Assembly: GCA_963931865.1 (NCBI GenBank)
Contig: OZ007509.1
Location: 15,341,983 to 15,405,982, forward strand
Source of the DNA: Axinella damicornis
Taxonomy: Eukaryota; Porifera; Demospongiae; Axinellida; Axinellidae
DNA length: 64,000 nt
Reading direction: 5' to 3'
Made by a program: the position numbers and the translations under genes. Positions 51,701 through 63,773 of the stretch are shown piece by piece (the stretch's first letter is position 1; each line of letters starts with the position of its first letter). The notes beneath the pieces were generated by a model, which saw only the letters and a list, made by a program, of their open reading frames with translations, was not told where the DNA came from and ran no database searches.

Positions 51701-52929
51701 ACTATCTTGCTAATCCTGGTGAGGCCGCCTGATGCAAGTTTGCGACAATCAAGGGTAACAATTTCACTAAAACTGGATGCTTCGGAATGTGCAAGTCCTT
51801 TCACAGCATCTAAGAATTTCTCTTCAGGTTTCTCCTCTGTAACCTCATCCGCATGACTAAACACAGCAACTGTTAGCGGCTTACCAGCACTGGTGCAGCA
51901 GTTGGCAATAAAAGACCTCCAGTACTGCAACTGGCGAACAATGCCTTCTTTGCTCTGGTTTAGGCTAACGACCACTAGGAATATGCTAGCTGAGGAAGAC
52001 ACCAGGTTTCTCAGCAGAGCAGCATGGCTGGAGTAGTACTGGTACTGACCTGCCATGTCGTAGATCACAATATGACCTAGCCTCCTGCTCTCAACACTAA
52101 CAGGAACGATACCAGCTGTCAGCGGTTCAACGTCATCTTCAGAAATGTTCCTCCACCTGCCAGCAAATGAGCCAAATGTGCTCGTGATTTCATTCTCAAT
52201 GATTTTGACTAGAGTACTTTTTCCAGCAGCATGGTTTCCTAGCACAAAGATTTTGAAAGCTGCTTCTAGCGGATACTCTGTCTGACACCTCTTGAATATT
52301 TGAAGTAGCTGACGATGCCGGCAGTAATTCCATTTCATAACCGAATTAACTAGTTTGAGAGGAGGGAAACGAGACAAGAGAAATGTAACCTCATCAAGCT
52401 GACCCCAATATGTTGCGTCATGTAGTGGAGTGTTACCAGCATTGTCTTTCATTCTAAATGGATCACAGTGGCACTCGTCAACAAGAAACCTGACCATATC
52501 CAGCTTACCACTGCAACAAGCTAAGTGCAGTGGAGTTCTGCGCCACCTCCCACGACCTGCTGGATCACAATGCTGGTCAACAACAAGAAACCAGACAATG
52601 TCAATATTTCCATTCCATTCACAAGCACAGTGTAATGGAGTGTCTGACCACCAGTTTTTGAGGTGTACATCACAGTGGTACTTCTCTACTAACTGTCTAC
52701 TCACGTCATACCACCCATTCCTGCATGCGTAGTGCAGGAGGGAGGAGTCACAATGGTCAATGGAGAAAGGATCGGCACTTAAGCTGTTTACCCGCGGATC
52801 CCTGATCTCCCTCACTTGCTCGGGGTGGGGGTATCGAGACAGCAATCTCAGGGCTCCCTCCTCAGCAGAGGACACATGTACAGAATCTCGAAAGTAGCGA
52901 ATCAAATTTTCTTGGTGTGCAACGTCCAT
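48797..52929 (-). CDS. Gene D: ankyrin-Roc-COR-Death protein with expanded second Death domain, 3 exons
   Basis: Exons 52929-50260, 49996-49891 and 49575-48797 give about 1184 aa; phases 0 and 1 match gene B. Starts MDVAHQENL. Four ankyrin repeats, Walker A GNHAAGKST at ~231-239, DMAGQ, SHADE, COR-like FFFFPALV. The first Death domain is the longest of the family (TKVDQLKCALSVNSAKLRAA then VFQVWKESTQKPSYRSLRSA). Exon 2 is a short Pro/Thr linker. Exon 3 has a full Death domain (YTQFGILLLEDTYGDRVRN, EILQEWVSGRGKQPVSW) followed by about three tandem ~45-residue copies of its last helices (QPVSxETxxEVxRDxxLxVL). It ends in an acidic Ser/Asp tail. The C-terminal part of exon 1 (after FFFFPALV) is more diverged from the other four genes. 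Confidence 0.82.
48850..49360 (-). repeat. Tandem half-Death-domain repeats in gene D exon 3
   Basis: About four units of roughly 130-140 bp, each containing the equivalent of GKQPVSWETLTEVLRDVELS, then LASEIEAVK and a PSDSELSDFDF spacer. Gene B has one unit. Confidence 0.85.
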
Positions 52930-52969
52930 ATTCGATATTCTCTCTCTAGCTTGGCCGGTCGGTGCAAAA

Positions 52970-53005
52970 TATCAGAACCGGAAGTCCACTGAATTTTAGC
53001 CCCGC
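52970..53005 (-). promoter_or_regulatory. Putative gene D promoter: ETS-type site and GC box
   Basis: CCGGAAGT at 52978-52985, about 50 bp upstream of the ATG, followed by AGCCCCGCCCA at ~52998. Confidence 0.4.
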
Positions 53006-53033
53006 CCAAATAATGAAAACAGGAAGTGGATAT

Positions 53034-53087
53034 TAGTCTCGGAACCAGACCCTTCGCGCCCGCGCGAAGGGTCTGGTTCCGAGACTA
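53034..53087. mobile_element. 54-bp perfect-hairpin MITE with 9-bp target duplication
   Basis: TAGTCTCGGAACCAGACC pairs with its exact inverse around CGCGCCCGCGCG. Flanks AGTGGATAT at 53025-53033 and 53088-53096 are identical. It sits in the left edge of a TTGGTC-family copy, a nested insertion. Confidence 0.85.
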
Positions 53088-53235
53088 AGTGGATATTGGT
53101 ATAGGTAAAATAGACACATGCACATGCATGTGCACTCAGCACTGGCACTGGTTACCCCAACTGTTGCTTCCTGCCAGACGGTCTGACCAATAGTGCTGCG
53201 GTCAACCTGCTGCATAAATTTGACTGGATGCCAAG

Positions 53236-53855
53236 GAGCATGATTTCCTAGCACAAAGATTTTCAAGGCTGGTTCTAGTGGATATAGCTAGGGCAGCTAG
53301 CTACCTCTATTATGAGACAGGAAATCAACCAATAAGCTATCAGCAGGATGTGATTGTACTACGGTACAGATTTACTAAGTAATCCACAAAATTTAGCATT
53401 GTCTCTGTATAGCTAAGGCAGTTTAGCTGCCATACCTAATCATCGTTTGGCTAGGTATATAGCCACACCCTACCAGCAACAGAAGATTCCATGCAAACAT
53501 GCTTGTTGGTATTCTAGCAGTGCAGTGTTTCTTAGGACAATCACAAATTAGCTAATAGGTAGTCTTGCCAAATCATGAATCAGAAACGTTAACGTAGAAA
53601 TATAGCTAGTGTAGCTAATGGAGTGCATGACCACCGGTTTTGAGGTGTACATCACATTCATACTTCTCTACTATAATTATATTATATTCCATTACTGCAT
53701 ATAATGTAGTACAGAAGGTGAGGCAGATCTACTGATGGTCACTGTTGTAACCATAATATAGCTGATCTCCTTCGTGCATGACCATGCACTTGCTTGGGGT
53801 TAGGGTATATCGAGGCAGCAATCTGGGTTGTTAGTGCCAGGATTCTTCAAGGCAG
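53236..53855 (-). pseudogene. Relic of an ANK-Roc gene (copy G)
   Basis: 53236-53285 matches the Walker A region (gatttcctagcacaaagatt then ggttctagtggata). 53615-53850 matches ankyrin repeat 1 and the N-terminus (aatggagtgcatgaccaccg, cttgcttggggt..gggtat, gttagtgccag) with many indels. The sequence between is replaced or lost. Confidence 0.65.
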
Positions 53856-54061
53856 TGATCTTAATTGGGCAACAGCTCTTTATTTGATGAAAAATATGAT
53901 GAGGCTTGGAAGTCGCTCCAATGAACTTCACATGCTGTTAGCTACTTAGACTTCGATTCCATGAGCAGTAACTCCGGCCATCTCTGCTTCACCATAGAGG
54001 GGAGTAGCTAGGTGGCTGCATACATGACATATTGGTTGCTTCTGATCATGAACTCTGGAAT

Positions 54062-54119
54062 TAGCCTTGTTTCCAGGCCATTGCCCAGCTTTTCGTTGCT
54101 TAGCCTGGGAACGAGGCTA
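54062..54119. mobile_element. Hairpin MITE with 9-bp target duplication
   Basis: TAGCCTTGTTTCCAGGCC / CCTGGGAACGAGGCTA, flanked by identical CTCTGGAAT at 54053-54061 and 54120-54128. Confidence 0.8.
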
Positions 54120-54430
54120 CTCTGGAATGCTATGCAACAAACAAAGAACAGGATGCGAAACATGATTGATAAGAATTAAAGAATTCTAAGAGTGAATTTA
54201 AAGATACATGACTTATGATGAACAGGTACAAACCAGGAGTTATGATGAACAAAAAAAATGCAGGTGTTCACTCCTTTGTCCTGGTTTCTACACCTACATA
54301 GAGTGATAGTGAGAAGACAGATTGACTTGAACTATAGCTACTTCATTATTTTGTTGAGAAAAGTGGTCTGGCCAAAACCAGACCAGCTGGACCGGCCCTG
54401 AATAGTCACACCACAGTGCTGTGTTCTTAC

Positions 54431-55300
54431 CTGCAGTTTGTACACGGGTGCAATCATGTTGACACCATAGTGTACAATGTAGGAGATGGTGGGGTGGATC
54501 TCGCTGTACAGAGCCAGGAGACCAAGGTCGCTCAGGTCAACCTCAGTGGAGGTCTGTGAGGGAGCGTAATTCAGACGTGTAGGAAATAAGTCAACTGACG
54601 TCTTCTGTCCAAATGGGTGCACTGTAATCCACATTTGTATTACAGCTGCATCAGTTCAAATCTCTCCACCACACACCACCACCACCCACTCCTCCCTCCC
54701 ACCCACTCCTCCCTCTAACCCACTCCTCACTCCTCCTTCCCACCTGTATTGTTATGCTTAGTCCGCTATAACAAAGGATCATCCTAGATTGTTATCATGA
54801 TGTCATGCGGTATCACATGATATCATGTGGTATCGTGTGATGTCAAGTGGTGTCATGGGATGCTGTGGTGTCATGTGACTCAATTAATGTCATATGGTAT
54901 TCTGTATAAGTGTGGATCACCCGTAATGTTTGGTTGTACCAGCACAAGAATTTACAATCCTGCTCACCTCTCGTAGAGTTCGGTGGTCCTCTCATTCCAT
55001 CCCAGGTAGCTCCTATTCATGACCACAGTTGACACAAAGAGACCATTCCAGAACAGCCGATTCAGCAGGAACGTCTGGCAGACCCTTCATCAGATGTAGA
55101 TGAATGTGCATGCATGGGCGTGTATGTGGGTGTATGTGTGTGTGTGTGTGTGTGTGAGTGTGTGTGTGTGTGTGTTGTGCATGTGTGGTGTGTCGGGTGT
55201 GGTGTGTCAGGTGTGGTGTGTTAGTGTGTGTGGGTGGGTACCGAACACCAGGATAAAGGTCACTGGAATGTGGGCTGAATTACTCAATACCCTGCACTAG
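54431..55300 (-). pseudogene. MADD-like 3' fragment, copy M6
   Basis: β exon 54553-54431 is intact. γ is absent. The δ exon end is present with its donor (~54966-55110, ELYER end at 54970). The dDENN remnant at ~55250-55295 has TAA after GIE. There is no α or terminal exon. Confidence 0.6.
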
Positions 55301-55329
55301 GAATAAACACAGAAACTACAATTGACATC

Positions 55330-57065
55330 ACAGTTGTGTCATGCCGAGAGCTCACTTCAGCCAGTCAAAATGCCCACGCACTAGTTCAACCAGCTTGCAA
55401 CCTGTTACTGTATCAACGCTGAGAATTCATATCCTTCCATCACTGGTGGGTGCAGTTCTACATTTGTAATGCATGCCAGCATCCCATGACCTGTGCGTCC
55501 TCGTCCCCAAATATGGTAATACACTATCAGTCATCAAGCCACCAGTTTTGACACGGTATCACATGTTTCAAACACCAGCTACAACTCACCAGTGGGTTGT
55601 CATAGAGCACTGTATTTAATTTGTCCAGGGCTGTTCAGGACTCCCTAGGTTGGCTTTTGAATGCTCTCCAATAGCTATCACATATTGGTGTCTCTGGAAT
55701 TGTGGGGCTCCAGCTGGGTAGTTCGTCCTCTTCATGTCAAGAGTTCGCTTTAGCCAGTCAAAATGTCTGTACTTCTAGCTTGCAAAACCTGCCACTAACA
55801 GTACGTGCGGTGAACTCATTTCTGGTCTGTTACTGGTGGGTGCGGCTTCACTGGCTGGACAAGTTTGTCTTGTGCTGCGATGCGAGACCAGCCATGCATT
55901 TCCTGAGTGAGTGGCGGAGGGGTACAGGAACTGAACACACAAACTCTGTACAGTACACACAGCATACAATGGAGGATTGGGATGCATGATGTCATTTTCA
56001 TTGCGAACAAAAACCATCCATAAACACTATTCTCTGATCAATTTGTAATGCATGCCACCATCCCATGACTGGAGGATTGTGATTATGTCGTTTTCAATCA
56101 GAAAATCTAATATTTCAAACACTATTCTCGGGTCACATCACAAATTTTGAATGCAGCACTACATGTATCTCTTACTCCGTGGTTGCTAGGCCAACCCCAT
56201 CACATGCCCAACAATGTCATCCCCAAATATGGTAGTGCAGACTGCTTCCCAGCCAGTGGTTTTGACAAAGCATCACATGTTGCATGCACTTTTACAAAAC
56301 TCACAACTCACCAGCTGCAGTGGGTTTCACCCACAGAGCACACTACTTGTCCAGGGCTGCAGGGATCACTAGGTTGGGACTTTGATTGCTCTCCTTCCAC
56401 ATCTGATGCTCAGGCTGGTCTCTCTGGGATCATGGAACTCCAGTTCGAAAGTTACTTCTCTTGATCGATGCTGACAGCTTGCTTCAGCCAGTCAAACGGT
56501 CCATGGCACAAGTAAACCACAGCTTGCAACCTTGTGCTATCAATGCCAAGAACTCATTTCGGCCATCACTGGTGGGTACGCCTTCACTTAGAAAAATGAT
56601 CCAATGTCTTGTACTGTGATGAGGACCAGCCATTTCCTGAGTGATCATGAGTGAGAGGGAAACTGTGTAGGTACAGGACATGTAATGAATACACAAAACT
56701 CTGTGTAACTACTACAAGTCAGGAGGCTACCATATTATAAGACACATGTACACCAGGAGCCCATCATGATTGGCATAACGAGAATGGGCTCCTGCACACA
56801 CATAAGCAGGTCAAGCAATGTCTTCCCAAATATGGGCATTACACTATCACTGTTCCCTCATTTCCTGTGGTGTTGACAATCACATCACCTGTATATACAA
56901 ACTCACAACTCACCAGTGGGTTTTCATCCCGGCTGTGTAGGTTGGAGGTTCTCTCTTTCCACTTCTGTCTACACCAAAATACTCAGGCTGGTCTTGCTGG
57001 AATTGTAACTGGGAAGGCGAATCTCTCGATGCTGCGAGTTTAAACTTGTTTCAGCCAGTCAAATT
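55330..57065 (-). pseudogene. Array of decayed Death-domain exons downstream of gene E
   Basis: Units near 55588, 56310 and 56912; same type as after gene A. Confidence 0.6.
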
Positions 57066-57250
57066 TACATAGCACTAGTAAACGAAGCTTGTAGGCCAGG
57101 TCTATCAATGCAGAGAACGTCCTTAAATCATGTTCAAAATTATAAGCTCTAAATGCTGGAACTAGCTATACAGTGTATATAGTAGTCAAGAGGTAGGCAT
57201 CAGTGTACAGCATAGTAGACTAACAAAAGGAGATCCGTACAAGGGAATAG

Positions 57251-60200
57251 TCATGTCAGTAAGGCAGCAGCTCCAACAACACTGCTGTCAGCTTCTTGGA
57301 GATCAGGTGAGGTAGCTAACTCTGATTCGTCAGGTGGTGCCGGGGTTCCTTTCAGCTCCTAGGGTTGATACATGAATACATACTAATTCCTATAGTATAC
57401 TAGGAATATATTCCTAGTATACTATAGGAATATAAGTACTAGGTATATATGCACAGAGGTGGCACAGAGTATGCCTTGCGCACGTGAGCATAATCAATAG
57501 GCATGGCCTCATGGAGTAGGCCATGCGTACTTATAACAGGTGCTGTAAGAAGATGGCCAAAGAAGAATTTGCTGATGTAAGTAAGGTAAGTAGTGCTCCT
57601 TATGCTATCTCAGCTAGGCAAGCTGCTGGCCTCTCTGCACTGGCCGCTCCAGCTCATCTGTGATGTCCATTGCTAGAACAGAATGTACCATCGGATGTGT
57701 GTTAACCTAAACCGGTAATTGCATTCCTAAGCGTGACTATCTATTGCCACACATAATTATATACTATACTAACACCAGCTGGCATTGCAGCCTACACAGA
57801 CAGAATAGTTAACTCATGCTAAGGCGCTCGGCATCAGTACAGCTATACCAGAGGCTGCCACACTATGTGGATACATGGATGCTGAGGGAAAGGAATGAAC
57901 CCACATACACAAACATCAGATGACCTAAACATGTAGTTTGCACCATGTACACAAACTATAAACAGAATGAGACACACAATTAACTATACACTTACTAGGG
58001 GCATTCTCCAGGCAGTAGTTCCAACACCACTCTTGTCAGCTTGAGATGAGGTAGCTAACTCTGTTTGGTCAGATAGTGTCTGGGTTCCTCTCATACCTGA
58101 CAGCTCCTAGGATGGTGACATACATGAGGGAAGGGGATGAAACAAGTTGGTCTGTGATCACTTACAGTCACAGCACAGACTGCTACATATGTATATGTAG
58201 AACTGAGCATGTCATTAGTCCGGTTCCTGGGGCCCTGGAATGGAATGCAGTTGGTACGATGAGCACATTCTTGAGGTGAGGCTGGTATGCAAGCTAATTA
58301 GCGAGGGAGGAGTTCTGTTCCTGGTGATGGATGGCACCCGTGTTGAATTGTCGGTGTAAACTGAGTCTTGAAATTGGTATAAACTTTGAAAATTGGGCAG
58401 AAAACTATACCTGGCACTGAGGTCTCAATACTGCTGACCTACACGACATGCACCACACACTGAGATATTCACAAACTGCACTGAATTTCAAACGGTCAGC
58501 AACACCTGCACTCACACACACACACTCACCAGTGGGTTTCTGCCACAGAACACACTGTACTTGTCCAGGGCTGATCTCAGGGCTCTGTAGGTTGGAGTTT
58601 GAGTGTTCTCCTTCCACTCCAGAAACACCTGCTTACACTGATAACCAGGCTGGTCTCGCTGGAGCTTGATACTGTCAATACTGAATAATTGCTTCAAATG
58701 GTCAACCTTTGTGTGGGCAGTTTTGCTCACTACATCAAAGAATGTCTCAGGTACAATTTCCTCGGAATTCTCCTCTGCAAATAACACTCTGAGCATTTCT
58801 AAACTGAAGCAGAAGTATGGCTCAAAATGAAGCAGCTGTTCAACTTCAACCATTGTCTTGCCAGGCTGACTAACCAAAACAGACTCATCGTCAACTAAAG
58901 CTTCTGCAAGTTCAGAAAGGGAATACAACTGGAGTGAGGAAAGGGAAGTTGGTGTGGTCAAGCACCCTGGGTGGATCAGAGATTCCTTCATTGTAACGAC
59001 AGGGCTGAGTTCTTCCCTAGTCTCCAGGATGCATTCGATGACCTGCCTACGATGCATAACGCATTCCATTTCCCTGCCGGTGAGACAGCTGATTGTGAGG
59101 GAGACTACTGTGCTCTGTTCAGTCACTTCCACTGTGGTCTCAACCCCCTTCCTGTTAAGCCAGCATATTCCATTCGTCCATACACAGCATCTTCTCTCCA
59201 GCACGGGGGAGGTTTGGACTTCATGCGTACTGTCTGAAGCCAGAGCGAAGGAGAAAGCTAGTCGAACAAGCAGCACGTGTAAGAACTGGGGTGTGAGGAA
59301 CTGGTGGGTTTGACTGCACTGAAGAATCCACCCACACCTGTAGGAGGGTGTCTCAATGGCTGAACCGGCTTCACTGGGTCTCTCCTCACTTACAAGGGCT
59401 GGGAAGAAGAAGAACCTCTCCACAGGACCACAGCTACATCTGAAGTGTCTGGTAGTGATCAGGAAGACCTCAGATTCTGAGATTTCCTGGCAGAACTCCA
59501 GATGTCGCAAGAAGGCAACCACCAAGTCTGGATCTCGCTTTGGGAACACTTTCCTCACCTTTGAAAATGGAACTACCCCTGTACTGTTTGCAATATCATG
59601 ATGCTGTTTAAATTTATCAGGAGCGAAGACTGTGCCATTCACCTCTGACAACAGTACTGCCTGATTAATGACCACCCAGCTGTCCTCCACCTTCCTAGCA
59701 TTCCTCAGGAAGAGGAACTGACCTTTGTCACTCAATGTAGCCAGGTGCTGGGACAACTCACTAGTATTGGTAGGTAGAAATTCTCTGTCCTCGAGTTTGA
59801 ACGCAAATGAATCCTCACCTTGCTGTTGCTTTATAACTGACTGCAGTTCAGAGACGGTGCATGCAATTTCACCTGCTAGTCTGGAGCTAATGAAGGCATA
59901 GAGAAGGTGGACTGCGAAATCAACTTGAAAGGTTTGTCGAAACTTGCTACAGCATTCAGCAACTATATTGCTAATCCGAGTGAGGCCACCTGATGCAACT
60001 TTGCGAGAATCAAGGGTAACAACTTCACAAAAACTATTTGAAGCTTCTGAATGTGCAAGTCCTTTCAGAGCGTCTGAGGATTTCACTTCAGGTTTTTCCT
60101 CTGTAACCTCATCTGCATGACTAAACACAGCAACTGTTGGAGGCTTACCAGCACTGGTGCAGCAGTTGGCAATAAAAGAGTTCCAGTACTGCAGTTGGCG

Positions 60201-61238
60201 AACAATGCCTTCTTTGCTCTGGTTTAGGCTCACGACCACTAGGAACATGCTAGCTGAGGAAGACACCAGGTTTCTCAGCAGAGCAGCATGGCTGGAGTAG
60301 TACTGGTGCTGACCTGCCATGTCATAGATCACAATCTGACCTAGCCTCCTGCTCTCAACACTAACAGGAACGATACCAGCCGTCAGTGGTTCAACGTCAT
60401 CTTTAGAAATGTTCCTCCACCGGCCAGCAAATGAGCCAAATAAGCTGATGATTTTATTCTCAATGACTTTGGCTAGAGTACTTTTCCCAGCAGCATGGTT
60501 TCCTAGCACAAAGATTTTGAAAGCTCCTTCTAGTGGATACTCTGTCCGACACCTCTTGAATACTTGAAGTAGCTGCCGATGCTGGCAGTATTCCCATTCC
60601 ATAACTGACTCCCCAGTCCATAAATGACTTGATAGTTTGAGGGGAGGGTTACGAGACAAGAGAAACATAACTACATCAGGTTTCTTTAAAGATGTTGCCA
60701 CAAGTAGTGGAGTCCATCCCAAAAAATCATCTTTACTTCTAAATGGATCACAGTGGCACTCCTCCACAAGAAACCTGACAATGTCCAGTTTCCCACTCTT
60801 ACAAGCATAGTGCAGAGGAGTTCTACTCTCCAGGTTACAACATGCTGGATCACAGTGCTGGTCAACAACGAGAAACCTGACAATGTATATATTTCCATTC
60901 TCCTGACAAGCACAGTGTAATGGAGTGTATGACCCAAAGTTTTCGAGGTGTGCATCACAGTGGTACTTCTCTACTAACTGTCTACTCACGTCATACCACC
61001 CATTCCTGCATGCGTAGTGTAGGAGGGAGGAGTAATCCCTGATTTCCCTCACTTGCTCGGGGTGGGGGAATCGAGACAGCAATCTCAGGGCTCCCTCCTC
61101 GTTAGTGCCAGAGTGATTGTATACTTCACTGTTATGTTCGATCATCCCTCTTGTTTCCTTACTTTTTGCCGTTCTGGTATCCCTACATCCTGCTACATTT
61201 TTAATGTTTTTTATTACTTGTAAATATAGTTTCAACAT
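57251..61238 (-). CDS. Gene E: ankyrin-Roc-COR-Death protein with replaced N-terminus, 3 exons
   Basis: Exons 61238-58530, 58106-57996 and 57358-57251 give about 975 aa; the internal ATG at 61145 (MIEHNSEV) would give about 944. Homology to A-D begins only at SGTNEEGALRLLSRF. Everything before it, including the conserved MSD...CFRD start, the ETS motif and GC box, is replaced by AT-rich sequence. Four ankyrin repeats, Walker A GNHAAGKST at ~246 (from 61238), DMAGQ followed by H instead of Y, SHADE, COR-like FFFFPALV and VFLEWKENTQTPTYRALRSA are intact, as are both linker exons. The open frame over 900 codons suggests function or very recent origin; the start codon and promoter are uncertain. 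Confidence 0.75.
57387..57430. repeat. Perfect 44-bp palindrome in gene E intron 2
   Basis: TTCCTATAGTATACTAGGAA is followed by a 4-bp centre and its exact inverse. Genes A and C have only one arm at this site (4280, 38670). Confidence 0.92.
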
Positions 61239-61384
61239 GACTAAAGCAGGGATGCCAAGGTCCTCATAAAATGAGGGTCATTTTGAACTGTGTAATGGAT
61301 CGAAGGACAGGGAATAACGCTTAAAATGCTATAGTCGCTTCCGTATATATTTGAGTCAGTATTCTAGGCTTGGCCATATATTGA

Positions 61385-61510
61385 TATTGGTCTGGCAGGA
61401 AGTACATACTTTAAGTATAGGTAAGGGACACGCCTTAGCATTCAGCACCTGACTTGGTGCCAGGCCCTAATATACCCTTACCCATCACCCTACTTCCTGC
61501 CAGACCAATA
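61385..61510. mobile_element. TTGGTC-family MITE (intact ends)
   Basis: Duplicate of 15893-16018 within the copied segment; the same perfect 20-bp inverted ends. Confidence 0.7.
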
Positions 61511-61837
61511 ACCACTTTTGTAAAGCAATTTAAAGAGCTGGTGTCACCACAGATTGCATCTGGCGTATGCATAGATTTGCACCTGTGCATGGACATAATA
61601 CGCTAGCTGATTATGTCCGGTCCGATACCATCGGAACTTCAGCCCCGCCTACAACTGCATGTGGGTTGATCGATGCTAGGGCTTGAAGAAACCATGCAAC
61701 ATGGGTTGCTTGAACTTGCTTCTGACCATGATGTCTGGAATCGTACACAACAATGAAACAATTAATGGACGACTAGGACATGACAAAAGTGCGGAGAGAA
61801 AAATTCTGCTACACAAATTTTACAAACATGACAAAAG

Positions 61838-63773
61838 TTAGCTGCTTCTGGGTAGGACAAGAACTTGAAGGGATTTGTAGACTTTCATGAACTGCAGGAG
61901 ACAGAAAAACAGAAACCTGACAGCTGTAAAACTTCCCTTGCATCTGGTTATCCTACCATAGATATTAAACGTATAATAATATTATCTATGTCCCTACTGT
62001 ATTGTAGGATCATCACATGATACTGTCCTGTCACACTAAAAGTGTTTAGAATGGGAATGGGACCCTCTCCAGGGGTGGTAATATGGGATCTCCCCAACTG
62101 AGGCAGTGTGGTATGGAATGGGACCGTCCCCACCTGTTTGGAGTGGAAGTGGTGGCTGTACTCTCCGTGGGTGTCCCTGTACTTGATACTGACAGTGGCC
62201 CTCCTCTCACTGCAACTGATTTCAGAGATGCAGTCGTTCCACAGCCGCGAGGAGATCTTCTCGTCCGGAAAACGGCGGAGAATGAGTGATTCATCTGTGA
62301 TCTGGAGTGTGTACGCATGTGCATGTGTACATGTACATATCAAGCTACAGAACCGTGTGTTGAATCTCCTGATCACATAAAATATTCAGAGGTAAGGTAA
62401 ACGGATGATTTAATTAATAGCCATCTCATTTTTTCGTCAGAAAAGTGGTCTGGTCAAAACCAGACCGGCTCCACCGGCCCTGAATAGTCACACCACAGTG
62501 CTGTGTTCTTACCTGCAGTTTGTACACGGGTGCAATCATGTTGACACCATAGTGTACAATGTAGGAGATGGTGGGGTGGATCTCGCTGTACAGAGCCAGG
62601 AGACCAAGGTCACTCAGGTCAACCTCAGTGGAGGTCTGTGAGGGAGCGTAATTCAGACGTAGGAAATAAATCAACTGACGTCTTTTGTCCAAATGGGTGC
62701 AATGAATCCACATTTGTATTACAGCTACATCGGTTCAAATCTGTCCCTCCTCCCAACACCACTTCTCCCTCCTTTCCTACCTCCCACCCACTCCTCCTCT
62801 GCATCACCACCTACCCAAACAAACAAAGAAGCATCCACCCACCCCACCCACCTGGCCCCCTCCCTCCCTCACATTCTGCTCCACGTGCTTCAGTGTCTGC
62901 TGTAGCAGTCTCTCCTCAGCAGTGGCCAGCCGAGTCCTGGCCATCAGGCGGTGGATGAGGTCGGTGGTTTCCTCTGGAGAGAGCCCCACCATCAGCATGT
63001 ACACCAGCAGGTTGTGCAGCACTAGGCTCAGCAGAGTGTCTTCTTCAGAGCCAAATGCCTGGCGGTGTGCCTCTGACAGGGACGACTACCTGGGGAGGGA
63101 GACCACAGTGACCATCCTAGATTGCTATCATGATGTCATGTGGTATCACATGATATCATGTGGTGTCGTGTGATGTCATGTGGTGTCATGTGATGTCACG
63201 TGGTGTCGTGTGATGTCATGTGGGTCGTGTGATGTCATGTGGTGAAGCATGATGCTGTAATGTTTGGTTGTACCAGCACAAGAAATCTACAATCCTGCTC
63301 ACCTCTCGTAGAGTTCGGTGGTCCTCTTGTTCCATCCCAGGTAGCTCCTGTTCATGTCCACAGTTGACATAAAGAGACCATTCCAGAACAGCCGATTCAG
63401 CAAGAATGTCCGGGAGCTACCCAGAGCCTTCATCAGATCCTTGTAGATGAATGTGCATCCCTTCAAGTCTTGTCCTTCAGGAAGAGGAGGGAACAGCGTC
63501 GGGGATTGCGGACTGCTCTGGCCTTGTTTTTGGTTCTTGGAAAAGGGCATGGGACTTCCAGATCTGTGCGGAAATTGTAGTTGTGAGGCAGGGTGCGAGG
63601 ATTTTGTGTTAGGTGTTGATCTATGTGGTGCCTTGTTTGACGCTGCTGATTCACTGATCACACCATTTTGAACTACGTGAGTCAATCGTGTAGGTTCTGT
63701 AGGCAAGTTGGAGTGTGAAATTCTATCAATGTCCCCATTAGGTAGAGGAGTGGCTGTATCGCAGGGTTGACCA
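61838..63773 (-). pseudogene. MADD-like 3' fragment, copy M7
   Basis: Terminal exon 61891-61838, α exon 62301-62134, β exon 62635-62513 and γ exon 63089-62873 keep splice borders, but γ begins with TAG where M1 and M2 have TAC (Tyr of YSSLSEAH). The δ exon (from 63303) is open to ~63773, then joins a sequence equivalent to 21450 in M2. That is a 3.1-kb deletion with ACC shared at both edges. All exons upstream of δ are lost. Confidence 0.7.
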
